Origin: Celeribacter naphthalenivorans
GTDB taxonomy: Bacteria > Pseudomonadota > Alphaproteobacteria > Rhodobacterales > Rhodobacteraceae
Length of the DNA stretch: 64,000 bases
Direction: 5' to 3'
Assembly: GCF_020524585.1 (NCBI RefSeq)
Contig: NZ_JAIVLK010000006.1
Span: forward strand, 124,001-188,000
The notes beneath the pieces were generated by a model, which saw only the letters and a program-made list of their open reading frames with translations, was not told where the DNA came from and did no database searches. This document shows positions 8,573 through 17,312 of this stretch, piece by piece. The position numbers were made by a program, and so were the translations under genes. How positions within the stretch are numbered: position 1 is the stretch's first letter; each line of letters opens with the position of its first letter.

Positions 8573-9712
8573 ATGAAAACCTCGAAACGATCCGTGGTCG
8601 ATCCCTTCATCGTGATGGATGTCATGGAGGCGGCGCGTGCGGCCGAGGAGGCGGGGCGGCACATCATTCATATGGAGGTCGGCCAGCCCTCGACCGGCGC
8701 ACCCGCCAAGGCGCGTGCACGGGTGGAACAGGCGATGGAGGCCGACCCTTTGGGCTATACGGTCGCGCTTGGCCTGCCGGAGCTGCGCAAAGGCATCGCG
8801 GCGCTTTATAAGGATTGGTACGGGGTCGATCTCGACTGGCACCGCGTGGTGATCACGCCCGGCTCTTCGGGCGCTTTCATCCTCGCGTTTACTGCGCTGT
8901 TTGACGCGGGCGCCAAGGTGGGTATGGGCGAGCCGGGCTACCCGTCTTATCGCCAAATTTTGAGCGGGTTGGACATCACCCCCGTGGGCCTGCCGACCAA
9001 GATGGAGAACCGCCTGCAACCGGTGCCCTCCGACATTCCCGATGGGCTGGATGGTTTGATCGTGGCCTCTCCCGGCAACCCCTCCGGCACCATGTTGGAC
9101 CATGAGGCCATGGGCGCGCTGATCAAAACCTGTCAGGACAAAGGCATCGCCTATATCTCCGACGAGATTTACCACGGCATCCAATATGAGGGCCGGGCGG
9201 TGACCGCGCTGGAACTCTCCGACGATGTCTATGTCATCAATTCGTTCTCGAAATTCTTCTCGATGACCGGCTGGCGCATCGGCTGGATGGTGGTGCCCGA
9301 AGATCATGTGCGGGTGATCGAACGCATCGCGCAAAACTTTTTCCTCTGCCCGCCGCATGCCTCGCAGGTCGCGGCTTTGGGCGCATTGGAGGCCCGGCAG
9401 GAATGCCAGGAAATGGTCGATGTCTATGCCGAGAACCGTTGTCTCATGCTCGAAGAGCTGCCGAAAATCGGCTTTGACAAAATCGCGCCGCCGGACGGGG
9501 CGTTTTACATCTACGCCGATGTGTCGGAGTATACCGAGGACAGCAAGGCGTTCTGCAATGAAATCCTCGCCGAAGCGGGCGTCGCCGTGACGCCGGGGCT
9601 GGATTTCGATCCGCTGCGCGGCGCGCAAACATTGCGGTTTTCCTACGCGCGCTCGACCGAGGACATTCGCGAAGGTCTGGTGCGGCTCAAGGCGTTTATG
9701 GCCAATCGGTAA
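8573..9712 (+). CDS. PLP-dependent class I/II aminotransferase
   Basis: A fold-type I aminotransferase of about 379 residues, similar to aspartate/aromatic aminotransferases. The PLP-binding lysine lies in NSFSKFFSMTGWRIGW, the Asp/Tyr-containing block in YISDEIYHGIQYEG, and the substrate-carboxylate Arg near the C-terminus in LRFSYARS. The frame is open 366 codons upstream, but coding similarity starts at MKTSKRSVVDPF. CAGGACAGGAG gives a Shine-Dalgarno sequence 7-9 nt before this ATG. The substrate (aspartate, alanine or another amino acid) cannot be decided from sequence. It lies 93 bp upstream of the amidase gene in the same direction. Confidence 0.9.
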   Translation: MKTSKRSVVDPFIVMDVMEAARAAEEAGRHIIHMEVGQPSTGAPAKARARVEQAMEADPLGYTVALGLPELRKGIAALYKDWYGVDLDWHRVVITPGSSGAFILAFTALFDAGAKVGMGEPGYPSYRQILSGLDITPVGLPTKMENRLQPVPSDIPDGLDGLIVASPGNPSGTMLDHEAMGALIKTCQDKGIAYISDEIYHGIQYEGRAVTALELSDDVYVINSFSKFFSMTGWRIGWMVVPEDHVRVIERIAQNFFLCPPHASQVAALGALEARQECQEMVDVYAENRCLMLEELPKIGFDKIAPPDGAFYIYADVSEYTEDSKAFCNEILAEAGVAVTPGLDFDPLRGAQTLRFSYARSTEDIREGLVRLKAFMANR

Positions 9713-9805
9713 CGTATCGCTTCACGCTTTGGTCAAACCGGCGATCCGTCATGGGCAAAGCGGGCGGGGCAGGGTAGGTATCGGTGAAATGTTTTTGAGG
9801 ATGTC

Positions 9806-11047
9806 ATGGTCAAGCTTTTCAAACCGCTGGTTTTCGCCACTCTTCTGGGCCTGTCTGCGAGCTTGCCTGTGGGCGGTTCCGCCTCGGCGCAGAGCGGTCT
9901 GACGGCGCTTGCGCGGGCCGACAGCGGGGCGTCGGCGCTTGTGGATCAGGGCGAGCGCGTCGAGATGATGCTGCGCCTGAGCCAGCCGGTGCCGTTTCGC
10001 ATTTTCACCCTCGACGAGCCGCGTCGCATGGTCATCGATTTCGCCGAGGTCGATTGGACCGGCTTTGACACCGAGCAATTCGACACTGCCGAGGGCATCA
10101 CCGGCCTGCGCGTGGGCGGGTTCGTTCCCGGCTGGTCGCGGATGGTGTTGGATTTGGCAGGACCTTTCCGTCTGGTCCACGCCCAGATGTCGCGCGACGA
10201 CAAAGGCGCGGTCCTGACGCTGACGCTCGATCCCACGGCCTCGGACGAATTCGCTTTGGGGGCGGGCACGCCGCCAGATGCGCAGCTTGTGCGCCCCTCC
10301 ACGGACGATGCGCCCAAAGCCGCGCCTGCGCGCAAATTGGGGGAGGGGCCGCTGCGCGTGGTGCTCGATCCCGGCCATGGCGGCATCGATCCGGGCGCGG
10401 AACGGGACGGGGTGGTGGAAAAAGAGCTGACCCTGACCTTCGCCCGCGAATTGCAGGACGTGCTCAATCGTGCGGGCGGGTTCGAGGTCACTCTGACCCG
10501 CGCCGAGGACCTCTTTGTGCCGCTGGAAACCCGACTGACGCTGGCGCGGGAGGCGGGGGCCGATGTGTTCCTGTCGATCCACGCCGACGCGATTGCCGAG
10601 GGCCGGGCCGAAGGCGCGACGATCTACACTTTGGCGGCACGCGCCTCGGATACGGCGTCGCAAAAGCTTGCGGAGCGTCACGATCGGTCGGATTTGCTGT
10701 CTGGTGTCGATTTGACCGGGCAGGATGACGTGATCGCCACCGTGCTCATGGATATGGCGCGCACGGAAACCACGCCGCGCACGGATCGTCTGGCGGATGC
10801 CTTGGTGGAACAGCTCGACGAGAGCGTCGGCATGCACAAACGTCCGCGTCTGGAGGCCGGGTTTTCGGTCCTGAAAGCGCCTGACATGCCCTCTGTTCTG
10901 ATCGAATTGGGCTTCCTGTCCTCGGCCAAGGACCGTGCAAAGCTTGCCGATCCGGCCTGGCGGACCAAAGCCGCCTGGGCGATCCGAGATGCTTTATCTG
11001 CTTGGGAAGACGAGGAAATCTCGCTTCGGGATAAGCTTAGAAAGTGA
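9806..11047 (+). CDS. N-acetylmuramoyl-L-alanine amidase (AmiC-like)
   Basis: A periplasmic zinc amidase that cleaves the bond between N-acetylmuramic acid and L-alanine in peptidoglycan, usually during cell separation. It has a signal peptide (residues 1-28, ending SASA), an AMIN domain that targets septal wall (about 45-140; PFRIFTLDEPRRMVIDF), and an Amidase_3 catalytic domain. That domain shows zinc ligands in VVLDPGHGGIDPGA, EKELTL and SIHADAI, and the catalytic Glu in SVLIELGFLSS. Length 413 fits AmiC-type enzymes. The 93-bp gap and orientation allow cotranscription with the aminotransferase. A GC hairpin follows. Confidence 0.93.
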   Translation: MVKLFKPLVFATLLGLSASLPVGGSASAQSGLTALARADSGASALVDQGERVEMMLRLSQPVPFRIFTLDEPRRMVIDFAEVDWTGFDTEQFDTAEGITGLRVGGFVPGWSRMVLDLAGPFRLVHAQMSRDDKGAVLTLTLDPTASDEFALGAGTPPDAQLVRPSTDDAPKAAPARKLGEGPLRVVLDPGHGGIDPGAERDGVVEKELTLTFARELQDVLNRAGGFEVTLTRAEDLFVPLETRLTLAREAGADVFLSIHADAIAEGRAEGATIYTLAARASDTASQKLAERHDRSDLLSGVDLTGQDDVIATVLMDMARTETTPRTDRLADALVEQLDESVGMHKRPRLEAGFSVLKAPDMPSVLIELGFLSSAKDRAKLADPAWRTKAAWAIRDALSAWEDEEISLRDKLRK

Positions 11048-11073
11048 GGGCGGCCTAGGGTCTCTGGCCGCCC
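11048..11073. terminator. Hairpin between convergent amidase and zinT genes
   Basis: GGGCGGCC (11048-11055) and GGCCGCCC (11066-11073) form a perfect 8-bp GC stem with a 10-nt loop between two convergent stops. There is no clear T-run on either side, so termination function is likely but not certain. Confidence 0.5.
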
Positions 11074-11083
11074 CGGAAAGCGC

Positions 11084-11755
11084 TTAATGCGCGATCATAT
11101 CCTCGGCGATTTGCTCCGCCGTCAGATCGACCGGGAAATAGGTCGGCCAGTTGGTCAGCTCTTCGAGCACGGCGGCGCGGTCGTTGCCCCAATAGAGATG
11201 GTAGTGATCCGATTTCGACGGGAAGATGCGGTGGTCGCTGAATTGGATGAACTGCGGCGCCGCGTCGTCGCCTGAGACCTTTTCAAACACAAAGCGCACA
11301 CCACGGTTGCCTCGTGCGTAGGTCAGAACCTCATAGCCATCGTCTTCGTAGACACCGGAGATAGCGCCGTCCGGCTGATGGAAGGTGACGGTGTCGCCCG
11401 TGATCTCGATCCGGTCGACATCGGTGGCATAGCCGGTGGCGTAATAGGCGGTATAGGCCGCGGCGGATTTGTCGCCATGTTCGGCCTTATATTCCATCAC
11501 CGCGTCGAGTTTGCCGTCGTTCAGCAGCGGGTAGACGGATTGCCAGTCGCCGGCCCAATCGGAGAGCGGGCGCGGGGCGATTTGGCTGTCTTCGAAATAG
11601 CCTTCGTAGATAGAGTTGTCATGATCGTGGTCATGATTATGTGCGTGCTCTTCGGCATGATCGTGGTCGTGATCATGGGACTCGGCTTGCGCCTGAGCCG
11701 TAAAGCTCAGCGTGGCGGCGAGGGCGGTCGCGAGGGCGAGAGATGTTTTTTGCAT
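11084..11755 (-). CDS. zinT: ZinT-family periplasmic zinc-binding protein
   Basis: ZinT (YodA) binds zinc in the periplasm and passes it to the ZnuABC importer under zinc starvation. The 223-residue protein has a signal peptide (about 1-24, ending AQA), then a His/Asp-rich segment (about residues 26-46, alternating HD and HNH), then the lipocalin-like ZinT domain. Characteristic features of that domain are the DWAGDWQSVYP opening and, near the end, the SDHYHLYWGND motif with metal-binding histidines and LTNWPTYFP. A palindrome resembling a Zur operator lies 55 bp upstream of the start, consistent with zinc repression. No znu genes are in the window. Confidence 0.93.
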   Translation of the reverse strand: MQKTSLALATALAATLSFTAQAQAESHDHDHDHAEEHAHNHDHDHDNSIYEGYFEDSQIAPRPLSDWAGDWQSVYPLLNDGKLDAVMEYKAEHGDKSAAAYTAYYATGYATDVDRIEITGDTVTFHQPDGAISGVYEDDGYEVLTYARGNRGVRFVFEKVSGDDAAPQFIQFSDHRIFPSKSDHYHLYWGNDRAAVLEELTNWPTYFPVDLTAEQIAEDMIAH

Positions 11756-11809
11756 CCGGGTCTTTCCTTGTTGTTCCGTCCTGTGGATCTGTGATCCTCA
11801 TATGGATAC

Positions 11810-11827
11810 GTTATGAAATAACATAAC
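11810..11827. promoter_or_regulatory. Zur-like operator upstream of zinT
   Basis: GTTATGAAATAACATAAC is a palindrome with GTTATG/CATAAC arms, close to the AT-rich dyad of Zur boxes in proteobacteria (GTTATRTTATAACATAAC-like). It sits 55-72 bp before the zinT start, in a suitable position for repression. Confidence 0.65.
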
Positions 11828-11918
11828 AAAACGGACTTAGAAAAATGACGCCGAATTGGCAAGCCTGAAAATTTTTGAAAACCACTTCGCCTCAGGGATC
11901 ACCTCAGGGGAGGGCCGT

Positions 11919-12527
11919 TCAGCCGCTCTTGCGCGCCAACCAGACGGAATGCCCGGTGCAACCGGGGTCTTCGGGGGTAAACGCGATCACCTCGATGCCC
12001 TCATTTGCCATCAACTGGCGGTATTCTTCGGGCGCAAGCGAGGCGTGGTAGACGGTCTCATGTTCGACATTGCCGATGGCTTCGCCCGCGTCGGGGCCGG
12101 AGGTGAAGAGCAACACGCCACGCGGGGCGAGGTGTTTGGCGAAGGTCGTAAACATCGCCCGCTGGTCTTCGGCGGTGAGGTGAAAAAAACTGTCCCAGGC
12201 CACGACCGCATCGAAGGTCTCGCCCAGATCAAGCCCCCGCATGTCGGCGCGAATGGCGCGCGCGCGGGGCAGGTTTTGTTGGAACAGCGCGACCATGGCG
12301 GCGGCACCATCCACACCCGTCACCTCGCAGCGGCGGTCATAAAGATACTGTGCAATCGGCCGACCCGAGCCGCACCCCAGATCAAGCACATGGCGCTTGC
12401 CCTCGGTCTGCGGCGTATAGCCCAGCATCCGGTCAAGCCAGGGGCGCTCGAACAGGGTCTTGGACCGCGCGATGTCGAAAGCGCGGGCCTGACGTTCATA
12501 GGTCGGAAGGATGTCTTCAGGTCTCAT
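11919..12527 (-). CDS. Class I SAM-dependent methyltransferase
   Basis: A 202-residue cytoplasmic methyltransferase. Motif I, the SAM-binding glycine loop, is VLDLGCGSGRP (about residues 47-57). It is followed by the acidic end of strand beta-2 in VTGVDGA, the ADMRGLDLGETFDAVVAWDSFFHL block (motifs II-III), and a seven-stranded Rossmann pattern to the end. The substrate cannot be inferred; similar proteins are annotated only as class I methyltransferases. It is a single gene divergent from mrcA, with a 200-bp gap between them. Confidence 0.85.
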   Translation of the reverse strand: MRPEDILPTYERQARAFDIARSKTLFERPWLDRMLGYTPQTEGKRHVLDLGCGSGRPIAQYLYDRRCEVTGVDGAAAMVALFQQNLPRARAIRADMRGLDLGETFDAVVAWDSFFHLTAEDQRAMFTTFAKHLAPRGVLLFTSGPDAGEAIGNVEHETVYHASLAPEEYRQLMANEGIEVIAFTPEDPGCTGHSVWLARKSG

Positions 12528-12636
12528 GCCTCGCAGATAGGCGGGACGCGCACCTAGAGCAAGCGGCTCTGTTCACATCCACCTCACGAGCGGCGCCTTT
12601 CTGCTCACATTTGCGCGCGAACTGGCCGGGGATGTT

Positions 12637-12663
12637 TTGACCACGGCCTCCACGCTGTATAAG
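12637..12663 (+). promoter_or_regulatory. Possible sigma-70 promoter for the PBP1A gene
   Basis: TTGACC (12637-12642) and TATAAG (12658-12663) are separated by 15 bp, a slightly short but possible spacing, about 68 bp upstream of the chosen start. Confidence 0.35.
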
Positions 12664-12730
12664 GAGGGGCAAACCCGGGCGGTTCCGATGCGAGTCAGCG
12701 CGGGTGTTGTGGTGTGGGAAAGGCTCTTCA

Positions 12731-15238
12731 GTGCTCAGATTTATCTTTTCGTTTTTTGGCACAATCTTCTCGTGGATCACCACGGGGCTGTTTTTGCTGG
12801 CGCTTGTCGTTGGCGGCATCTTCTGGATGTACGGTCGCGATTTGCCCAATCACGAAGCTCTGGCCCAATATCAACCGCCGACGATTTCGCGGATTTATTC
12901 CAACGAAGGCCGTATCATCGACGAATTCGCCAGAGAGCGTCGCCTCTACACACCGCCCGAGGAAATCCCCGATCTGGTGAAAAACGCCTTTATTTCCGCC
13001 GAGGATAAGAACTTTTACCACCACAGGGGCTATGACCTGCGCGGCATGGTGGCGGCGGCTTTGACCGCAGCACAGGGTGGTCCTCTGCGCGGCGCCTCGA
13101 CGATCACCCAGCAGGTGATGAAGAACTTCCTGCTCGACGGTTCGCGCTCCGCCGAGCGCAAGATCAAGGAATTGATCCTGGCGACGCGTCTCGAACAGAC
13201 CCTGACCAAAGACGAAATCCTCGGGCTTTATCTCAACGAGATCGATTTGGGTGTGCGCTCTTTCGGGGTGACGGCGGCGGCGCAGAGCTATTTCAACAAA
13301 AGCCTGTCGGAACTTGCGCCGGAAGAGGCGGCGTTTCTCGCGATCCACCCGAAGGCGCCTTATTCCTACAACCCGGCGAAGAATTACGACGCCGCACTGA
13401 CGCGCCGCAACTACGTGCTGCGCGAGATGTATGAGAACGGCTATCTGACGCAGGAGGCCTATGAAACGGCCCGCGAAAAGCCGATCAAATCGGTGCAGAC
13501 CGGGGATTATCCGAGCTACCGCGAGAGCCTGCCGACGCGCGATTACTTCACCGACGAAATCCGTCGCCAACTGTCGAAGAACTTCGGCGAAGAGGAGTTC
13601 TTCGAAGGCGGTCTGTCGATCCGTGCCACCATCGATCCCGAGATGCAGACCAACGCGGCACATGCGCTGCAAAAGCGGCTCGAAGCTCTGGATCGCGGTA
13701 TGGGCCAATGGCGCGGCACCGGCAAAACCATCGACGCGGCCACATTGGACAATGGCACATGGGAGACGGCGCTCTCTGAGATCCGTGTGGCGCGCGACGT
13801 GACGCTCGACGGCAAATGGTATGTCGGCGCGGTGAACGAGGTGGGCGACAGCGCCATTTCGGTGATGGTCGAGGACGGCGTCGGCGAGGTCTCCGTGCCG
13901 CGCGAGGACATCAAATGGATGCGCGGCTCGTTTAGGGACAATTTCACCCGCGGCGACGTGGTGCACATCCGCCGCATGACCACGGGCAACAATGGTGAGG
14001 GTGATCTGATCCGCTGGTCGCTGCGTCAGGTGCCGGAAGTGCAGGGCGCTTTCATGGCGATGGACGTCAACACCGGCCGTGTGATCGCGATGCAGGGCGG
14101 GTTCTCCTATCAGAACTCGGTCTTCAACCGCGCCACGCAGGCCACGCGCCAGCCGGGCTCAAGCTTCAAGCCCTTCGTCTACGCCGCAGCGCTCGACAGT
14201 GGGTTTACCCCCGCGACCATCGTCGTCGACGCGCCGATCGAGATCAACACGCCCCAAGGCGTCTGGCGCCCGAAAAACGCCTCGCGTCAATTCTACGGCC
14301 CGACGCCCTTGCGGACCGGGATCGAGCAATCGCGAAACCTGATGACCATCCGCCTCGCGCAAGAGGTCGGCATGGACACGGTGGCGCGCTATGCCGAACG
14401 CTTTGGCGTCTATGACCACATGGGGCAATATCTCGCCTCCTCTCTCGGCGCCGAGGAAACCACCGTGTTCAAAATGGTCTCTGCCTACGCCATGTTCGCC
14501 AATGGCGGCGAACGCGTCGAGCCGACGCTCGTTGACCGGGTGCAGGACCGTTACGGGCGGACGATCTATCGCCATGACCAGCGGGTCTGCGAAGAATGCG
14601 AAGTGGCCTCTCTGGCCCCCGGCGTCGCGCCCAAAATCGTGACGAACCGCGAGCGCATGATCAACGCGATCACCGCCTATCAGCTGACGTCGATGATGCA
14701 GGGCGTGGTCCAACGCGGTACGGCCGCCGGTCAGGTCAACCTGCCGGTGCCGGTGGCGGGCAAGACGGGCACCACGAACGACGGTAAAGACGCATGGTTC
14801 ATGGGCTTTACCTCGAACATCGTCGCGGGCTGTTACATCGGCTACGACACGCCGCGCGCAATGCGGGGCGCCTCGGGCGGCGGTTTCTGCGGTCCGGTGT
14901 TCAACGATTTCATGCAGGACGCGGTGAAGAAATACGGCGGCGGCAAATTCAAAGTGCCCCCGGGCGGCCATTTCATCAAAATCGACCGCTATACCGGCGC
15001 GCGTCTGAACGACAGCGCCTCTGGTCCGAATGTCGTGGCGGAATATTTTCGCGATGGCGAAGAGCCGATCTTTGGCCTGATGTATGACGGTGGCTTTGCC
15101 ATGGGCGCCGACCTGCCATTGTTCGAAGGTCAAACCAGCTCATCGGGCGAGCGTGAGGTGCAAACCTCGACAGGTCGAACGATCAGGGTGCCCGAGAAAG
15201 CGACGATCAACTCGCTCTCGTCGGGCGGCTTGTACTAA
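12731..15238 (+). CDS. mrcA: Penicillin-binding protein 1A (bifunctional transglycosylase/transpeptidase)
   Basis: A class A PBP that polymerises and cross-links peptidoglycan at the outer face of the inner membrane. One N-terminal transmembrane helix (about residues 8-32) is followed by the GT51 transglycosylase domain with catalytic E91 (SAEDKNFYHHRG) and the STITQQVMKN motif. An OB-like insert comes next, and then the transpeptidase domain with S477-x-x-K480 (PGSSFK), the SRN motif (IEQSRNL) and K678-T-G (GKTGTTND). I place the start at GTG 12731 (GGAAAGG seven bases upstream); an ATG nine codons earlier lacks an RBS. Length 835 is typical for PBP1A. A strong terminator follows. Confidence 0.95.
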   Translation: MLRFIFSFFGTIFSWITTGLFLLALVVGGIFWMYGRDLPNHEALAQYQPPTISRIYSNEGRIIDEFARERRLYTPPEEIPDLVKNAFISAEDKNFYHHRGYDLRGMVAAALTAAQGGPLRGASTITQQVMKNFLLDGSRSAERKIKELILATRLEQTLTKDEILGLYLNEIDLGVRSFGVTAAAQSYFNKSLSELAPEEAAFLAIHPKAPYSYNPAKNYDAALTRRNYVLREMYENGYLTQEAYETAREKPIKSVQTGDYPSYRESLPTRDYFTDEIRRQLSKNFGEEEFFEGGLSIRATIDPEMQTNAAHALQKRLEALDRGMGQWRGTGKTIDAATLDNGTWETALSEIRVARDVTLDGKWYVGAVNEVGDSAISVMVEDGVGEVSVPREDIKWMRGSFRDNFTRGDVVHIRRMTTGNNGEGDLIRWSLRQVPEVQGAFMAMDVNTGRVIAMQGGFSYQNSVFNRATQATRQPGSSFKPFVYAAALDSGFTPATIVVDAPIEINTPQGVWRPKNASRQFYGPTPLRTGIEQSRNLMTIRLAQEVGMDTVARYAERFGVYDHMGQYLASSLGAEETTVFKMVSAYAMFANGGERVEPTLVDRVQDRYGRTIYRHDQRVCEECEVASLAPGVAPKIVTNRERMINAITAYQLTSMMQGVVQRGTAAGQVNLPVPVAGKTGTTNDGKDAWFMGFTSNIVAGCYIGYDTPRAMRGASGGGFCGPVFNDFMQDAVKKYGGGKFKVPPGGHFIKIDRYTGARLNDSASGPNVVAEYFRDGEEPIFGLMYDGGFAMGADLPLFEGQTSSSGEREVQTSTGRTIRVPEKATINSLSSGGLY

Positions 15239-15260
15239 GGTTCAGATCGGATCGAAAAAA

Positions 15261-15286
15261 AAGAGGCCCAGAGATGGGCCTCTTTT
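15261..15286. terminator. Bidirectional intrinsic terminator after mrcA
   Basis: AAGAGGCCCA-GAGA-TGGGCCTCTT is a perfect stem with a tetraloop, followed by TTTTT on the plus strand and preceded by an eight-A run that acts as the T-run for the minus-strand GNAT gene. Confidence 0.9.
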
Positions 15287-15300
15287 TATGTGTCCATGCG

Positions 15301-15777
15301 TCAGGACAGACGAAGCCGAAATTTCTGAAACCGCTCCCCGTGAAGCTCCACATCCCCTTCTTGCACCGCCCCCAGACGGAGGAGCGCGCCCGTGTGACGT
15401 CGGGTGGGGGGCAAGAGAAAGGTCACACTGTCGATGCGCGGGTCTTGTCGCGCGGTGTCCAGAGCCAGCTTTGTGATGGCGCGCCCGAGGCCGACCGCCT
15501 CGCGGGTGAGGACCAGACCGAAATCCCAGTCTTCGCCTTCGCGCTCGAACCCGCCCCAGCCGACATAGGTGCCGTGGTCGAGAAACGCCCAATGCCCAAG
15601 GCCATGCGTCGCCCAATGCGCCTCTTTGGCGGCCACCCAGTCCCGTGTCATCGCATCGGTCCAGGTGCCGGTCAAAAGCGGCATATGCGCGGCCACAAAA
15701 GGATCGCTCATATGGGCGGTGAGGCGTTCGGTGGGAATGTCGCTCAGGCGGGCAAATTGGATATTATGTGCTGTCAT
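15301..15777 (-). CDS. GNAT family N-acetyltransferase
   Basis: A 158-residue protein with the GNAT fold pattern: an N-terminal helical region, a central GTYVGWGGFEREGEDWDFGLVL beta block, and an acetyl-CoA-type region (TREAVGLGRAITKLALDTA) that deviates from the classical Q/RxxGxG/A. It ends with strands typical of RimJ/RimL-like acetyltransferases (LLRLGAVQEGDVELHGERFQKFRLRL). The frame stays open across the antisense of prfB, so the start is uncertain. I chose the ATG of MTAHNIQF, which begins family-like sequence, though no good RBS precedes it. The substrate is unknown. Confidence 0.75.
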   Translation of the reverse strand: MTAHNIQFARLSDIPTERLTAHMSDPFVAAHMPLLTGTWTDAMTRDWVAAKEAHWATHGLGHWAFLDHGTYVGWGGFEREGEDWDFGLVLTREAVGLGRAITKLALDTARQDPRIDSVTFLLPPTRRHTGALLRLGAVQEGDVELHGERFQKFRLRLS

Positions 15778-15915
15778 GACGCGAAAAGGGCCAGAACGCC
15801 GCGCCACGGTCAAGGCAACAAGAGGCAGAACACGGAAGAGTGACGCCCCTTGCCTCCGGGCGCTGCAACGCGTATCTCTCGGCAAACGTTCAAAAGACCG
15901 ATAAGGTGACCTGCC

Positions 15916-17037
15916 GTGCGCGCTGAAATTCAGAATACCGTTGCGAAAATCGAAAAATCCGTGGCCCTGCTCAAACAGCGCATGGATTGGGACACCGCGC
16001 CGCATCGCCTCGAAGAGTTCAACGCGATGATCGAGGACCCGACGCTTTGGGACGACCCGGAGCGCGCCCAGAAACTCATGCGCGATCGCCAGATGTTGAT
16101 GGATGCGTTCAAAACCGCGACCTCCATTGAGCAGGACATGAAGGACAACATCGAGCTGATCGAATTGGGCGAGATGGAAGAGGACGAAGAGGTCGTCACC
16201 GAGGCCGAAGACACGCTCAAGGCGCTGGCGGAAACGGCGGCGGCGAAAGAGCTTGAGGCTTTGCTGGATGGCGAAGCGGACTCCAACGACACCTTCCTCG
16301 AGATCAACGCGGGCGCGGGCGGCACGGAGGCCTGCGACTGGGCCTCGATGTTGCAGCGCATGTATGTGCGGTGGGCTGAGAAGAAAGGCTACACCGTCGA
16401 ATTGCAATCCGAAGAAGCGGGCTCCGAGGCGGGGATCAAATCCGTCTCCTATAAGATCTCCGGCCACAATGCCTATGGCTGGCTGAAGTCTGAGAGCGGC
16501 GTTCACCGTCTGGTGCGCATCTCGCCCTTCGGCAAGGGCACGCGCGAGACCTCTTTTGCTTCCGTCTGGGTCTATCCGGTGGTCGATGACAACATCGAGA
16601 TCGAGGTGAACCCCGCCGACATCCGCATCGACACCTATCGCTCGTCTGGCGCGGGCGGGCAGCACGTGAACACCACCGACTCCGCCGTGCGGATCACCCA
16701 CGCGCCGACGGGCATCGTGGTGACCAGCTCCGAGAAGTCGCAGCACCAAAACCGTGACATCGCCATGAAGGCGCTGAAATCGCGGCTTTACCAGTTGGAG
16801 CTGGACCGTCGCAACGCGGCGATCAACGAGGCGCATGAAAGCAAAGGCTCGGCAGGTTGGGGCAACCAGATCCGCTCTTACGTGATGCAGCCCTATCAGA
16901 TGGTCAAAGACCTGCGCACCAATTACGAGACCTCCGACACCCAAGGCGTACTTGATGGCGATCTCGACAAATTCATGGCGGCGACGCTGGCGATGAATGT
17001 CGCGGGCAAATCGCGCGCAGATGCGCAAGGCGAGTGA
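15916..17037 (+). CDS. prfB: Peptide chain release factor 2
   Basis: RF2 recognises UAA/UGA stop codons and triggers peptide release. The codon-recognition tripeptide is SPF at 203-205, which separates RF2 from RF1 (PxT). The catalytic GGQ is at 247-249 in SGAGGQHVNTTDSAVRITH. Length is 373 residues, starting at GTG 15916. The +1 programmed frameshift with an in-frame UGA near codon 26, used by E. coli and many other bacteria, is absent: the region LLKQRMDWDTAPHRLEEFNAM is read without interruption. Synthesis is therefore not autoregulated by frameshifting here. A terminator lies 48 bp downstream. Confidence 0.97.
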   Translation: MRAEIQNTVAKIEKSVALLKQRMDWDTAPHRLEEFNAMIEDPTLWDDPERAQKLMRDRQMLMDAFKTATSIEQDMKDNIELIELGEMEEDEEVVTEAEDTLKALAETAAAKELEALLDGEADSNDTFLEINAGAGGTEACDWASMLQRMYVRWAEKKGYTVELQSEEAGSEAGIKSVSYKISGHNAYGWLKSESGVHRLVRISPFGKGTRETSFASVWVYPVVDDNIEIEVNPADIRIDTYRSSGAGGQHVNTTDSAVRITHAPTGIVVTSSEKSQHQNRDIAMKALKSRLYQLELDRRNAAINEAHESKGSAGWGNQIRSYVMQPYQMVKDLRTNYETSDTQGVLDGDLDKFMAATLAMNVAGKSRADAQGE

Positions 17038-17084
17038 TCCGGAAGAGTATTCCGGGTGTATCATTCGGGATCGGAAAAGACATC

Positions 17085-17110
17085 AAAGGCCCCTGATCGG
17101 GGCCTTTTTT
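17085..17110 (+). terminator. Intrinsic terminator after prfB
   Basis: AAAGGCCCC and GGGGCCTTT pair around a TGATC loop, followed by a TTTTTT run. It is a canonical terminator on the plus strand. Confidence 0.9.
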
Positions 17111-17249
17111 CATGAGGTGATCCGCTCTTCGTGTAAGACTTGCCGTAAGGTCGCTTTGCGCCAATGTGACAAACTCACCGACAGGCCCGCGCATGCTGGC
17201 ATAAAGTGAGGGCCAAGCGGGGCAACCTGCACAAAACAAGGAAACGCAC

Positions 17250-17312
17250 ATGACAAATCGGACCCAAGCTCGGGAGCTTCCTCAGGCTTTTCGCGGAGGG
17301 CAGGCGACATGA
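17250..17312 (+). CDS. 20-codon leader ORF of the sulfur operon (hypothetical)
   Basis: ATG at 17250 opens a 20-residue reading frame ([20 protein letters not shown]) whose stop TGA overlaps the start ATG of the first YeeE/YedE gene. AAGGA stands seven bases before the ATG, a good ribosome binding site, so it is probably translated and coupled to the next gene. It has no transmembrane segment or cysteine, and I recognise no family. It could be a regulatory leader peptide or a true microprotein. The next gene also has its own GGAGG, so coupling is not strictly needed. Confidence 0.4.
   Translation: MTNRTQARELPQAFRGGQAT

Noticed and set aside
15778-17064. Minus-strand frame extending the GNAT gene N-terminally by more than 400 codons
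   Set aside because: It runs antisense to prfB and has no similarity; only the last 158 codons are convincing.
17111-17249. Search for an SqrR/BigR-type operator before the sulfur operon
   Set aside because: No ATTC-N8-GAAT-like or other clear dyad found; only a weak promoter-like pair (CCGACA, 16 bp, CATAAA) is visible.
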